Position numbers and translations under genes: made by a program
The notes under the pieces: generated by a model
What the model was told of the DNA's origin: nothing
Database searches by the model: none
Seen by the model: only the letters and a program-made list of their open reading frames with translations
Origin: Porphyromonadaceae bacterium UBA4702
GTDB taxonomy: Bacteria > Bacteroidota > Bacteroidia > Bacteroidales > Muribaculaceae
Length of the DNA: 34,653 nucleotides
Assembly (NCBI GenBank): GCA_002404675.1
Contig: DHKE01000027.1
Location: forward strand, 1-34,653
Reading direction: 5' to 3'
Shown here: positions 7,110 to 15,060 of the stretch, piece by piece
Position numbering within the stretch: the stretch's first letter is position 1
Layout of the letters: the number at the start of each line of letters is the position of its first letter

Positions 7110-7658
7110 ATGAGTACTACATTTGAAGAGAGTTGTAACAACTATTCAATCACTGACGAGAAGGCCAAGGAGCAATTCAAGGCCGTCTGCGAGTTCACCG
7201 CCAGCCAGCCGGCTCGTTGCAGCAACGCTGCGCCGGAATTGGGAGTGGTTTTCACTCTCAAGGGCGTTCCTGAAAAGCTGTGCATCAATCCAACAGCCCC
7301 TGAGGCTGACCGCAAGTACTGTGTGAAATTCCCGGTGCTGACCGCCGACGGCAGCGAGTTGGGAATATCCCTATCTCGTCTCCAAGGACACTACAGCAAG
7401 CTCAAGGTCTGGAAGAGCGGCGTCAAGGACGTCGAAGTCGCCAGCAACGCCGCCGACTATGGGGTGTCAGCAGAGGTTAAAGACGGCAAAACCGTTTTCG
7501 CTTTTGCTGACAACCAGATGCTTGTGCTGAGCAACAACCCACGTGAGGCTGTTGAAGAGCTGATGTCCATGCAGGGACAAAAGTTTGTCATTGTTGCTAC
7601 ATTCACGGCAGGAGAGTTCAAAACCAAGCATTCGCTGATTGCGAAACATATGACCTGA
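7110..7658 (+). CDS. Unrecognised cytosolic protein, probably frameshifted near its C-terminus
   Basis: I do not recognise the family. The 182-residue product has no signal peptide or membrane segment. It looks like an alpha/beta or mostly-beta fold (segments LGVVFTLKG, KYCVKFPVLTADG, KFVIVATFTAG) with several cysteines. Near the end, codons after GEFKTK give an unlikely tail HSLIAKHMT, while the -1 frame from 7628 reads AFADCETYDLNGEKHVAK and stops at 7684. That alternative tail looks far more protein-like, so an indel around the AAAA at 7620-7623 (or a recoding site) is suspected. The start codon follows an A/T-rich tract without a Shine-Dalgarno site, as is usual here. The long structured leader suggests post-transcriptional control. 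Confidence 0.7.
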   Translation: MSTTFEESCNNYSITDEKAKEQFKAVCEFTASQPARCSNAAPELGVVFTLKGVPEKLCINPTAPEADRKYCVKFPVLTADGSELGISLSRLQGHYSKLKVWKSGVKDVEVASNAADYGVSAEVKDGKTVFAFADNQMLVLSNNPREAVEELMSMQGQKFVIVATFTAGEFKTKHSLIAKHMT

Positions 7659-7736
7659 ACGGCGAGAAGCACGTCGCCAAGTAACCAGCCCCGAAGCGAC
7701 GGATAAGCAGTGAGGCGTAACAGGAAGAGGGGGAAA

Positions 7737-10541
7737 TCAGTACCAGCGGAGGCCGTTGCTGCGCGAGCTGCGCTTGTCGTATTTCACATCCTTGAGCAGC
7801 GACGATTTCACGGCTATGTGGAAGTTGTAGCTCTTGTAAGGGCCTACTGGGACAAACGAGGCGGTCATGGTGAAGCAGTGCAGGTCGCGGGAGATGCTGC
7901 AGTTCATGTACGCCAGTTTGTGCTGGTCGAAATCGTATGACGCGGAGAACGAGAAGTTCCAGTTCTTGGTCGGGCGTATGTTGCCAGAGAGCGAAAGGTT
8001 TTGCGTCCACTTGCCGTTGTAGTCCAGCTTGTCGTAGTTGAAGTCGCCGTAACCGTAGTTGACCGAATAGTTGAACGTCAGGCTCCAGGGACATTCCCAT
8101 TTCTCGTAACCGTCCACGTCAGCCGTTGCGGCAGAGCCGTCGTCACTGCCGCGCTGCCTCCGTCGAGCAGCGGTCGCCGCGAAATCCTCGTCGGCCGCAC
8201 TGCCGCCATCCTCGCCGTCCCAGTCGTCCTCCTCATCAGACTCCTTCTTCCGTGACGACGAGTCGCTCTTCTTGCGGAACGTGTCGTTGTTGAACGTGTA
8301 TGAGAACGATGTGCCTGTGCTTGACAACTTCGGGAACTTGCCGTGGGCTATGCGCAGCTTGTTGAGCTGCACAGGCGAGCCTGAGGGCGTGAGGCCGTAC
8401 ATGTAGGGGTCCCAAGTGGCAGCCAGCGAGAGGTTGAAATTCTTCATCAGGCGCAGCAGGAGGCTTGTCTGTATCGGGCTCCAGCGCATCGAGTCGGCGG
8501 CAAAGTTGTATGACTGCGAGATAGTCAAATTCTCGATGAGGGAAACCTTGCGCACGCCAGTTGAGTCGCTGTCGTCGCGCACCTTCATTTCCAGGTTGTT
8601 GGCCAGCGAGAGCGACAGGCTTCCGGTCCGGCCTGATGAGGGCGAGCCGTACACGCCGTGCTGGAAATAATTGTATTTGCGCGACTGCTCCACGCCCTGT
8701 GCGTCAGTATACGAATACTTGCCGTAATATCCCCACCCGGGAGCGGAGAAGTCAGGAGAGGCATTGAACGAGAGCGTCGGCGTGAGGACGTGTCGTATCA
8801 TCTGCACCTTGTCGCCGAATATCTTCAGCGGCTTCCAGAAGCCGTAAACCTTGGTGTCGAGCGAAATCGAGGCGTTGAAATCGAATATGTTGTAGAAGCC
8901 GTATGTGGTGTCAGCCACCTCGCGCGAGGCCTGCGTGTCCCACTGGCGGCGTATCTTGCTGGTGTACATACGGTCGTTGATCGAAATCTGCGGCGAGATG
9001 TTGATGTACTTGAACAGCGAGAATGTCGCCGTGACAGGGACGGAGTGCTTCATGCCGTTTCGCCAGTCCTTGATCAGGCTTTTCTTGAAGAACACGTCCT
9101 GCTGTGCGGTCAGCGAGTTCTGGAACTGTCCGTTGTATGACAGCTTGATTTTCTCATACCACCGCTCGCCGCCCACGGAACGCTTGCGCTTGAACGGCGC
9201 GGTCTGCGACATGGTGACCGTCAGGTTGGGGAACGACACGGAGAGCGTCGAGTCCTGCGTGCGCTGCGATATGTTGGCAGTCGTGGAGATGCTCCACTTC
9301 GTGCCGGGGAAGCGGTAGGTCATGTTGACCGTCGAGGACTTGGTGTTCTCGGTAAACGAGTTGTTGTAGTATGAGTTGAGGTCGTTTCGCGTATACCCTG
9401 AGGTGGCAAAGTTGACCGAAGCGGAGAACGACATGTTCGGGTTTGCCTTCGCATCCATTGTGTGGTTCCATATCACACGGAAGTTGTTCTGCTTTGCATA
9501 GTCAGGCGCGCCCTTGTCGCCGGTGACGGTGGTGATATAGCTGATGTCAAACGAGCCGTTGAAGCGGTAACGCTTGTTGTAAGTGCTTCGTGCAGAGAGT
9601 CCCCACGAGCCTTTGGTGTATATCTCGCCGCGCAGGGCGAGGTCTACATAGTCGTTGATGGCGAAGTAATATCCGCCGTCACGCAGGTAGAAGCCCCGGT
9701 TGTAGTCGTCGCCGAATGAGGGGAAAAGCACGCCGCTGGAATAGTCCTTGGAGAACGGGAAGAAGCCGAAGGGCACGGCCAGCGGCAGCGGCACGTCTGA
9801 AAGCACCAAGTATGCCGGGCCTGTGACGATGTTCTTCTTGGGCGTGACCTTTGCCTTGGTGAGCTGGAAATAGAAGTGGGGATGCTCATGGTCGTCGCAG
9901 GTGGTGTATTTGCCGTCCTCGACAAAGAATGTGCCATCCTCCATTTTCTTGGTCGCGCCACCCTGAAGGTAGCCCTCGCCCTGCTCCGTGACAACATCGG
10001 TTATGAAGCCGCGCTGCGACTTGAAGTTGTACTTCATGGTCTTGGACTCGTATGTGCCGCCCTTGTCGGAGAAAACGGGGTAGCCGCTCCCCGACCCAAG
10101 GCTGTCAATACGCCCCTCGGCGAAGACCGTGGAGCTGTCCATGTCCATCTTGATGTTGTCGGAATTGAGTTTCAGGTCGGTGTATTCCACCGTCGCGCCG
10201 CCGTACATGAAAGTGTTGTTACGCCCCGACATCACGAGCGAGTCCGTGGCATGAAACTTCACAACGTCCTCAATGTCAACCTTCCGGCGGTCAATAGCGG
10301 TCACTGTCTCGCGTTTGAGCAGCGAGTCCTCGTCGATGTACTCATCGGGCTGGCCGGCGGTCTGCGCTACGCTGTCAGCGGACGTTTCACCCTCCCCCCC
10401 GGGCAAGGCGACGGCGACAGTGTCTGAAGGCTCGTCACCGATGCCGCCGTCCGAGGCACGATGAGCCTTGCTGTTGGAATAGCCGGCAAAAGCCACCCCA
10501 ACCGCAACAAGCAATATCAGATATATCAGCGGTCGCCTCAA
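7737..10541 (-). CDS. lptD: LptD-like LPS assembly outer-membrane protein
   Basis: The 934-residue protein resembles the Bacteroidota LptD family, which inserts lipopolysaccharide into the outer membrane. It has an N-terminal signal or anchor helix (PLIYLILLVAVGVAFAGY) and an acidic linker. An OstA/LptA-like beta-jellyroll region follows at about residues 85-230 (GGATVEYTDLKLNSDNIKMD, YLQGGATKKMEDGTFFVEDG). Next come the PLPLAVPFGFFPF motif and a large beta-barrel ending in aromatic KRSSRSNGLRWY. A TTG codon is the only reasonable start before an upstream in-frame stop. About 60 residues encoded around 8095-8285 are Asp/Glu/Lys/Arg-rich low complexity, probably an extended loop. Confidence 0.82.
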   Translation of the reverse strand: MRRPLIYLILLVAVGVAFAGYSNSKAHRASDGGIGDEPSDTVAVALPGGEGETSADSVAQTAGQPDEYIDEDSLLKRETVTAIDRRKVDIEDVVKFHATDSLVMSGRNNTFMYGGATVEYTDLKLNSDNIKMDMDSSTVFAEGRIDSLGSGSGYPVFSDKGGTYESKTMKYNFKSQRGFITDVVTEQGEGYLQGGATKKMEDGTFFVEDGKYTTCDDHEHPHFYFQLTKAKVTPKKNIVTGPAYLVLSDVPLPLAVPFGFFPFSKDYSSGVLFPSFGDDYNRGFYLRDGGYYFAINDYVDLALRGEIYTKGSWGLSARSTYNKRYRFNGSFDISYITTVTGDKGAPDYAKQNNFRVIWNHTMDAKANPNMSFSASVNFATSGYTRNDLNSYYNNSFTENTKSSTVNMTYRFPGTKWSISTTANISQRTQDSTLSVSFPNLTVTMSQTAPFKRKRSVGGERWYEKIKLSYNGQFQNSLTAQQDVFFKKSLIKDWRNGMKHSVPVTATFSLFKYINISPQISINDRMYTSKIRRQWDTQASREVADTTYGFYNIFDFNASISLDTKVYGFWKPLKIFGDKVQMIRHVLTPTLSFNASPDFSAPGWGYYGKYSYTDAQGVEQSRKYNYFQHGVYGSPSSGRTGSLSLSLANNLEMKVRDDSDSTGVRKVSLIENLTISQSYNFAADSMRWSPIQTSLLLRLMKNFNLSLAATWDPYMYGLTPSGSPVQLNKLRIAHGKFPKLSSTGTSFSYTFNNDTFRKKSDSSSRKKESDEEDDWDGEDGGSAADEDFAATAARRRQRGSDDGSAATADVDGYEKWECPWSLTFNYSVNYGYGDFNYDKLDYNGKWTQNLSLSGNIRPTKNWNFSFSASYDFDQHKLAYMNCSISRDLHCFTMTASFVPVGPYKSYNFHIAVKSSLLKDVKYDKRSSRSNGLRWY

Positions 10542-10601
10542 ATCGTTGTGTATAAGCGCAAAGCCGCGTCAGCAGCCAGCACGGTATGCCATTACAAACT
10601 G

Positions 10602-10609
10602 CAAATTTA
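10602..10609 (-). promoter_or_regulatory. Promoter -7 element (TAAATTTG) of lptD
   Basis: TAAATTTG on the minus strand lies about 60 nt before the TTG start and supports a start at or near 10541. Confidence 0.6.
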
Positions 10610-10700
10610 GCAATATTTCATCACACCGCGCATACTTAATCCAGAATAATTCCGGCGACAAATCGCACAAACGCACAATTAACACACTTTCAGGCTCTTG

Positions 10701-11255
10701 TTACAGCCCAAACTCGCGCTGCATGGCGTCAAACCGGGCAAGCGTGTCCGCCCCGTGGGCAAGCATCTGCTCGCGAACACGCTCCAGCGGCTTGCGCCGC
10801 CTCAGGTCGCCCGACTTGGAGTAGAACTTGTCAGCATAGCATATCAGCCTCTCCTCCACGGTCAGCGGGAGCATATCACGCAGCGGGAGCGGAAGCCCCT
10901 GACGGCGTATGTCCTCCTCGGTAAGTCCGGCACCGGTATGCCGCTCGCACACCAGGGCATGGCGCGGCAGTCCGCACTCGCGCAGACGGTCGCCGCCGGC
11001 GATGCCGTGGCATATATACGGCAACTCGCCATAGCACTCTATGTCAGGGGCATAGACATCTACAATGCCTATGTCATGCAGCATAGCCGCCTGCTCCACG
11101 AAGTCCGCATCGACGGCAAGTCCGCGCCGCCCGGCGCACTCCAGAGCCATGTCGGCTACTGCTCGCGAATGTGTCCAGAGTATCTCTTTCAGCTTCTTCT
11201 GCCCATGTATCTGCGAGTCAATGACCGCACGGGCAAACTTCTCGTTTACATTCAT
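10701..11255 (-). CDS. HD-domain phosphohydrolase
   Basis: This is a 184-residue HD-superfamily protein. Metal ligands by motif are His29 (WTHSRAV), His60-Asp61 (AMLHDIGIVD), His83 (ICHGIAGG) and His106 (CERHTGAG). This HDIG-type set is found in small bacterial hydrolases acting on nucleotides or other phosphoesters; the substrate is unknown. The start MNVNEKF at 11255 is preferred, because upstream in-frame codons are only the translated ilvE terminator hairpin. The ilvE terminator ends 12 nt before this ATG, so expression depends on readthrough or on a promoter I cannot identify with confidence. Confidence 0.85.
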   Translation of the reverse strand: MNVNEKFARAVIDSQIHGQKKLKEILWTHSRAVADMALECAGRRGLAVDADFVEQAAMLHDIGIVDVYAPDIECYGELPYICHGIAGGDRLRECGLPRHALVCERHTGAGLTEEDIRRQGLPLPLRDMLPLTVEERLICYADKFYSKSGDLRRRKPLERVREQMLAHGADTLARFDAMQREFGL

Positions 11256-11267
11256 CACGTCAAATGG

Positions 11268-11302
11268 AAAAATGCGGAGGATGCCTCCCGGCCTCCTCCG
11301 CA
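11268..11302 (-). terminator. Intrinsic terminator of ilvE
   Basis: On the minus strand a 9-bp stem (TGCGGAGGA / TCCTCCGCA) is followed at once by TTTTT. It lies about 36 nt past the ilvE stop and just ahead of the HD gene start. Confidence 0.85.
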
Positions 11303-11337
11303 CCAACAGTTAGTATTACTAAAAAGTTTTTGCAATA

Positions 11338-12363
11338 TCAATCGATGAATTCCACCCAGCCGTGAGTGTCCTCGCAGTCACCGCACTGGATGCCGCGCAG
11401 ACGGTCGTAGAGAGCAGTAACGACGGGGCCAGCCTCGCCGTTGGTGGAGAATACGTACTTGTCACCGGTGTCGATGTCGTCGATTTCAGCAATCGGCGAG
11501 CATACGGCAGCTGTTCCGCAAGCGGATGCCTCTTCAAATGTGGGCAGCTCCTCGAGGGCAATGTGACGCTGCTCAACCTTCAGGCCAAGATCCTTGGCGA
11601 TTTCGCGCAGCGACATATTGGTGATTGAGGGGAGGATGGAGGGGCTTGCCGGGGTGATGTAGGTGTTGTCCTTGATGCCGAAGAAGTTGGCTGCGCCGCA
11701 CTCGTCGAGATACTTCTTCTCTTTCGGGTCGAGGTAGAGCATCACGGAGTATCCGAGTTCGTGGGCCTTCTCGCCGGCCACGAGGCTGGCGGCATAGTTG
11801 CCGCCGACCTTGATAGAACCGGTGCCCTTGGGGGCGACACGGTCATATTCGCGGGAGAGGCAAACCTTTGTCGGCTTGAAGCCGTCCTTGAAGTACGGGC
11901 CTACGGGTGTCACGAGCATGATAACCATATACTCGGAAGCGGGCTTCACGCCCACGCGGGCAGAGATGCCGATCTGAAGCGGACGTATGTAGAGTGACGC
12001 GCCCGAGCCGTATGGGGGCACGAAACGCTCATTGAGCTTGACCACCTTGCGCACCATTTCGCAGAAGAGCTCCACGGGCATGGGCTGCATGGCAATGCCC
12101 TCTGCACTGCGGATGAAACGCTTGGCGTTCTCGTCCATTCGGAACACACGCACCTTGCCGTCCTTGCCACGGAAAGCCTTGAGGCCCTCGAATGACTCCT
12201 GGCCATAGTGGAGGCACGAAGCTGCTATGTGCAGGGGGACATATTCAGAATCTGACACTTCGATTTCGCCCCATTTGCCGTCCTTGAATGTGCAGCGCAC
12301 ATTGTAGTCGGTGGGCATGTAGCTGAACGATAAGTTAGCCCAATCGATGTTTGTTTCTTTCAT
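11338..12363 (-). CDS. ilvE: Branched-chain amino acid aminotransferase (class IV)
   Basis: The 341-residue PLP enzyme transfers amino groups between glutamate and the 2-oxo acids of Leu, Ile and Val, in both synthesis and breakdown. Fold-type IV markers are present: YGQESFEGLKAFRG, the FVPPYGSGASLYIRP segment, the region GSIKVGGNYAASL containing the PLP-binding Lys, YLDECGAANFFGI, and EEASACGTAAV near the end. Length and motif order fit the long (eukaryote-like) BCAT group used by many Bacteroidota. It has its own promoter and terminator and appears monocistronic. Confidence 0.95.
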   Translation of the reverse strand: MKETNIDWANLSFSYMPTDYNVRCTFKDGKWGEIEVSDSEYVPLHIAASCLHYGQESFEGLKAFRGKDGKVRVFRMDENAKRFIRSAEGIAMQPMPVELFCEMVRKVVKLNERFVPPYGSGASLYIRPLQIGISARVGVKPASEYMVIMLVTPVGPYFKDGFKPTKVCLSREYDRVAPKGTGSIKVGGNYAASLVAGEKAHELGYSVMLYLDPKEKKYLDECGAANFFGIKDNTYITPASPSILPSITNMSLREIAKDLGLKVEQRHIALEELPTFEEASACGTAAVCSPIAEIDDIDTGDKYVFSTNGEAGPVVTALYDRLRGIQCGDCEDTHGWVEFID

Positions 12364-12400
12364 GACGTATTTTAGATTTTAGGATTTGCTTTCTATGCCG

Positions 12401-12408
12401 CAAATTTA
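12401..12408 (-). promoter_or_regulatory. Promoter -7 element (TAAATTTG) of ilvE
   Basis: TAAATTTG on the minus strand, 37 nt before the ATG at 12363. Confidence 0.6.
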
Positions 12409-12479
12409 GTCATTAATCCCGACACCTGCACGATTTGCCCGAAAAAAATCGCCGCCCCCAATATCCGCTCGAGGATATG

Positions 12480-12815
12480 TCAGAGGGCGACCTTGCAGGT
12501 GAGAGCGCCGGTCTTGACAATGAAGACACCATGTGCCGGTATGTGCAGCTGGTATGTGCCGGCAGAGAGTGTTTCGGAGGAGATAAGCTGTCCGAGGATG
12601 GTATATACCTTGATTGCCGTGGTCTTGGTGACTGTGACGATGATAGTTGAGCGCGCCGTGCGTATTTCCACGTCTCCGTCACGCGCTACCACGCGAGAGT
12701 CGCTGCGTTCGGAGCGCAACGCTTCCCACGGACGACCGGCCGCATCTGCCGGGGCTGTACCTCCGATTGCAAACGCCGCTGCTAATGCCATGTATGCCAA
12801 CCACTTGAATTTCAT
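12480..12815 (-). CDS. Small secreted protein with a sorting-domain-like C-terminus
   Basis: The 111-residue product has a clear signal peptide (MKFKWLAYMALAAAFAIGG, cut near ADAA). An Arg/Ser/Glu-rich stretch of about 30 residues follows, then a C-terminal beta domain. The domain reads KVYTILGQLISSETLSAG then GVFIVKTGALTCKVAL. The VYTxLGQ, LxAGxY and GVxxVK pattern is that of type IX secretion C-terminal sorting domains and the related DUF6383-like domains of gut Bacteroidales. With so little upstream cargo, it may be an anchor-only or short surface protein. It has its own promoter overlapping the glgB stop. Confidence 0.7.
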   Translation of the reverse strand: MKFKWLAYMALAAAFAIGGTAPADAAGRPWEALRSERSDSRVVARDGDVEIRTARSTIIVTVTKTTAIKVYTILGQLISSETLSAGTYQLHIPAHGVFIVKTGALTCKVAL

Positions 12816-12885
12816 CTTGCCTCCCTGGAACTTCCGTCCCTGCTTTTACACCTTACAGCCCAGTGCTTTGGGCTATTCGGGTATG

Positions 12886-12893
12886 CAAAATTA
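12886..12893 (-). promoter_or_regulatory. Promoter -7 element (TAATTTTG) overlapping the glgB stop codon
   Basis: The TAA stop of glgB forms the first three bases of TAATTTTG. Transcription would start near 12880, leaving a leader of about 65 nt before the small secreted protein gene. Confidence 0.55.
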
Positions 12894-15041
12894 GTAATTT
12901 CCTTTTATACTATGACTATCAAAAGGGCAAAAAGTAAAATCAGCGCACCGGTGCATCTGCTGTGACGGAGCATGACAGCCGGCAGCCCTGCCGTGCACAA
13001 GGCGCAACACCTGAGCCGAGCGCGCCGGCAGATACAGGCGCAGCCACCCCTTGCCGTAAGGCGCGTACAGCGGGTCAGGCGACGTGAAGTGGCGGACGCT
13101 GCCGTCATTGTTGCCGAAGCCGCCGAACACGGCCGCGTCGCTGTCTATGACCGTCGCATACTCTCCCTGCGGCGCGAGCAGTCCGTAGTCAGAGAAGGAT
13201 TTGACCGGATTCCAGTTGAACACAAACAGCAAGTCGCCTCGCCGGAACGCCAGCACCTGGTCGTCGTCCTTGTCCCACAGCTTTTCTATCGGCAGCGACT
13301 GGAAGCCGCTTACCGACGCAACAGCATGTATGATGCTGTTGTCGAAGCGGTTCAGGAACTTGTATTTCAAATCCTCGCGGTCCACGAGGCTCCACTGCCG
13401 GCGTGCATAGCGATAGCTCCACCCGTTCCCTTCGCGAGGAAAGTCAATCCATTCGGGATGCCCGAACTCGTTGCCCATGAAGTTGAGGTATCCGCCGTTG
13501 ATGGTCGCCAGCGTGACGAGGCGTATCATCTTGTGCAATGCCATGCCGCGCTCCACGCTGTAAGTGCTGTCGCCGACGGCCATGTGCCAATACATGTCAG
13601 CGTCTATGAGGCGGAAAATGAGAGTTTTGTCGCCCACGAGAGCCTGGTCGTGACTCTCGCAATACGAGATGGTCTTCTCGTCGGCGCGGCGGTTGGTGAG
13701 TTCCCAGAATATCGACGACGGATGCCAGTCTTCGTCCTTCTTCTCCTTGACGGTCTTTATCCAGTAGTCGGGTATCCCCATCGCCATGCGGTAGTCAAAC
13801 CCGATGCCGCCGCTCTCAAACGGCAGCGCGATGCCCGGCATGCCGCTCATTTCCTCGGCTATTGTGACAGCGTGGGGGTTGACCGTATGTACCAATAAGT
13901 TGGCAAGCGTAAGGTACGTTATGGCATCAGTGTCCTCGTTGCCGTCGAAATAGTCGCCGTAGCCGCTGAACGCCTTGCCAAGGCCGTGGTCGTAATAGAG
14001 CATCGAGGTCACGCCGTCAAAGCGGAAGCCGTCAAAGCGGTACTCCTCGAGCCAGTACTTGCAGTTGGAGAGCAGGAAATGCAGCACATTGTCCTTGCCG
14101 TAGTCAAAGAGCAGCGAGTCCCAAGCCGGATGCTCGCGGCGGCTGCCGCCATGGAAATAGAGGTCTTCAGAGCCGTCGATGCGTCCCAGTCCCTCGACCT
14201 CGTTCTTGACGGCATGGGAGTGCACCAAGTCCATGATGACGGCGATGCCCAGCTCATGGGCGCGGTCTATGAGGCGGCGCAGCTCGTCAGGCGTGCCGAA
14301 ACGAGACGAGGGGGCGAAAAAGCTGGAAACGTGGTAGCCGAAAGAGCCGTAATACGGGTGCTCCTGTATGGCCATTATCTGTATGGCGTTGTAGCCGTCG
14401 GCAGCGATGCGCGGCAGCACGTTCTCACGGAACTCGTCGTAGGTGCCAATCCCCTCCTTGTCCTGCGCCATGCCGACATGGCACTCGTATATCAGCAGCG
14501 GCGACACGTCGGGGAGAAAGTTGTCGACGCGGAAACGGTACGGCTCTTCCGGCTCGTAGACCTGTGCGCTGAAAATGGCAGTGCCGGCATCCTGCACCAC
14601 ACAAGTGGCGTATGCCGGTATACGCTCGCCCGAGCCGCCGTCCCACTGCACGCGCATCTTGTAGAGGTCGCCGTGATGAATGGCGTCTGCAGGCAGATGC
14701 AGCTCCCACACGCCCCCGCCAATGGGCGACAAGCGGTATTGCTCCTCCTCGCGCCAACCGTTGAACGTGCCTACGAGGTGGATGCACGAAGCGTTGGGAG
14801 CGAGTTCACGGAACACCCACGAGCCGTCCGCCTGGCGGTTCAGCCCGTAATAGCGGTGGGCATTGGCGAAATCGGACAGCGAGCCGCCCGTGCCGGAAGT
14901 GATCTGCGCAAGGCGGCGCAACACATCGCCGTGCCTCCCCTCTATGGCAGCGGCGTATGGCTCGAGCCACGGGTCGTCGCGCAATATGGCGAGTTTATCC
15001 TTCTTGGCGTCGTTTGTCGAGTTGGAAGCTGTCTGTGACAT
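12891..15041 (-). CDS. glgB: 1,4-alpha-glucan branching enzyme (GH13_8-like)
   Basis: The 716-residue cytosolic enzyme makes alpha-1,6 branches in glycogen. A CBM48-type N-terminal domain (CIHLVGTFNGWREEEQYRL) is followed by the GH13 catalytic barrel. Conserved GH13 regions are seen in order: MDLVHSHAVKNEVEGL, the nucleophile Asp in GFRFDGVTSM, the acid/base Glu in TIAEEMSGMP, and the third Asp in YCESHDQAL. FMGNEFGHPEWIDFPREGNG is typical of the eukaryote-like GH13_8 group rather than the E. coli type. A C-terminal all-beta domain completes it. It starts 19 nt after the TOPRIM-ATPase gene stops, so the two are almost certainly cotranscribed. Confidence 0.95.
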   Translation of the reverse strand: MSQTASNSTNDAKKDKLAILRDDPWLEPYAAAIEGRHGDVLRRLAQITSGTGGSLSDFANAHRYYGLNRQADGSWVFRELAPNASCIHLVGTFNGWREEEQYRLSPIGGGVWELHLPADAIHHGDLYKMRVQWDGGSGERIPAYATCVVQDAGTAIFSAQVYEPEEPYRFRVDNFLPDVSPLLIYECHVGMAQDKEGIGTYDEFRENVLPRIAADGYNAIQIMAIQEHPYYGSFGYHVSSFFAPSSRFGTPDELRRLIDRAHELGIAVIMDLVHSHAVKNEVEGLGRIDGSEDLYFHGGSRREHPAWDSLLFDYGKDNVLHFLLSNCKYWLEEYRFDGFRFDGVTSMLYYDHGLGKAFSGYGDYFDGNEDTDAITYLTLANLLVHTVNPHAVTIAEEMSGMPGIALPFESGGIGFDYRMAMGIPDYWIKTVKEKKDEDWHPSSIFWELTNRRADEKTISYCESHDQALVGDKTLIFRLIDADMYWHMAVGDSTYSVERGMALHKMIRLVTLATINGGYLNFMGNEFGHPEWIDFPREGNGWSYRYARRQWSLVDREDLKYKFLNRFDNSIIHAVASVSGFQSLPIEKLWDKDDDQVLAFRRGDLLFVFNWNPVKSFSDYGLLAPQGEYATVIDSDAAVFGGFGNNDGSVRHFTSPDPLYAPYGKGWLRLYLPARSAQVLRLVHGRAAGCHAPSQQMHRCADFTFCPFDSHSIKGNY

Positions 15042-15060
15042 AGTCGTTATAATAAGAGAT

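Noticed and set aside
13986..15038. Long plus-strand open frame (350 codons) opposite glgB
   Set aside because: It lies wholly antisense to a gene with intact GH13 motifs, and its sequence is Val/Ala/Arg/His-rich as expected of a reverse-strand shadow in GC-rich DNA.
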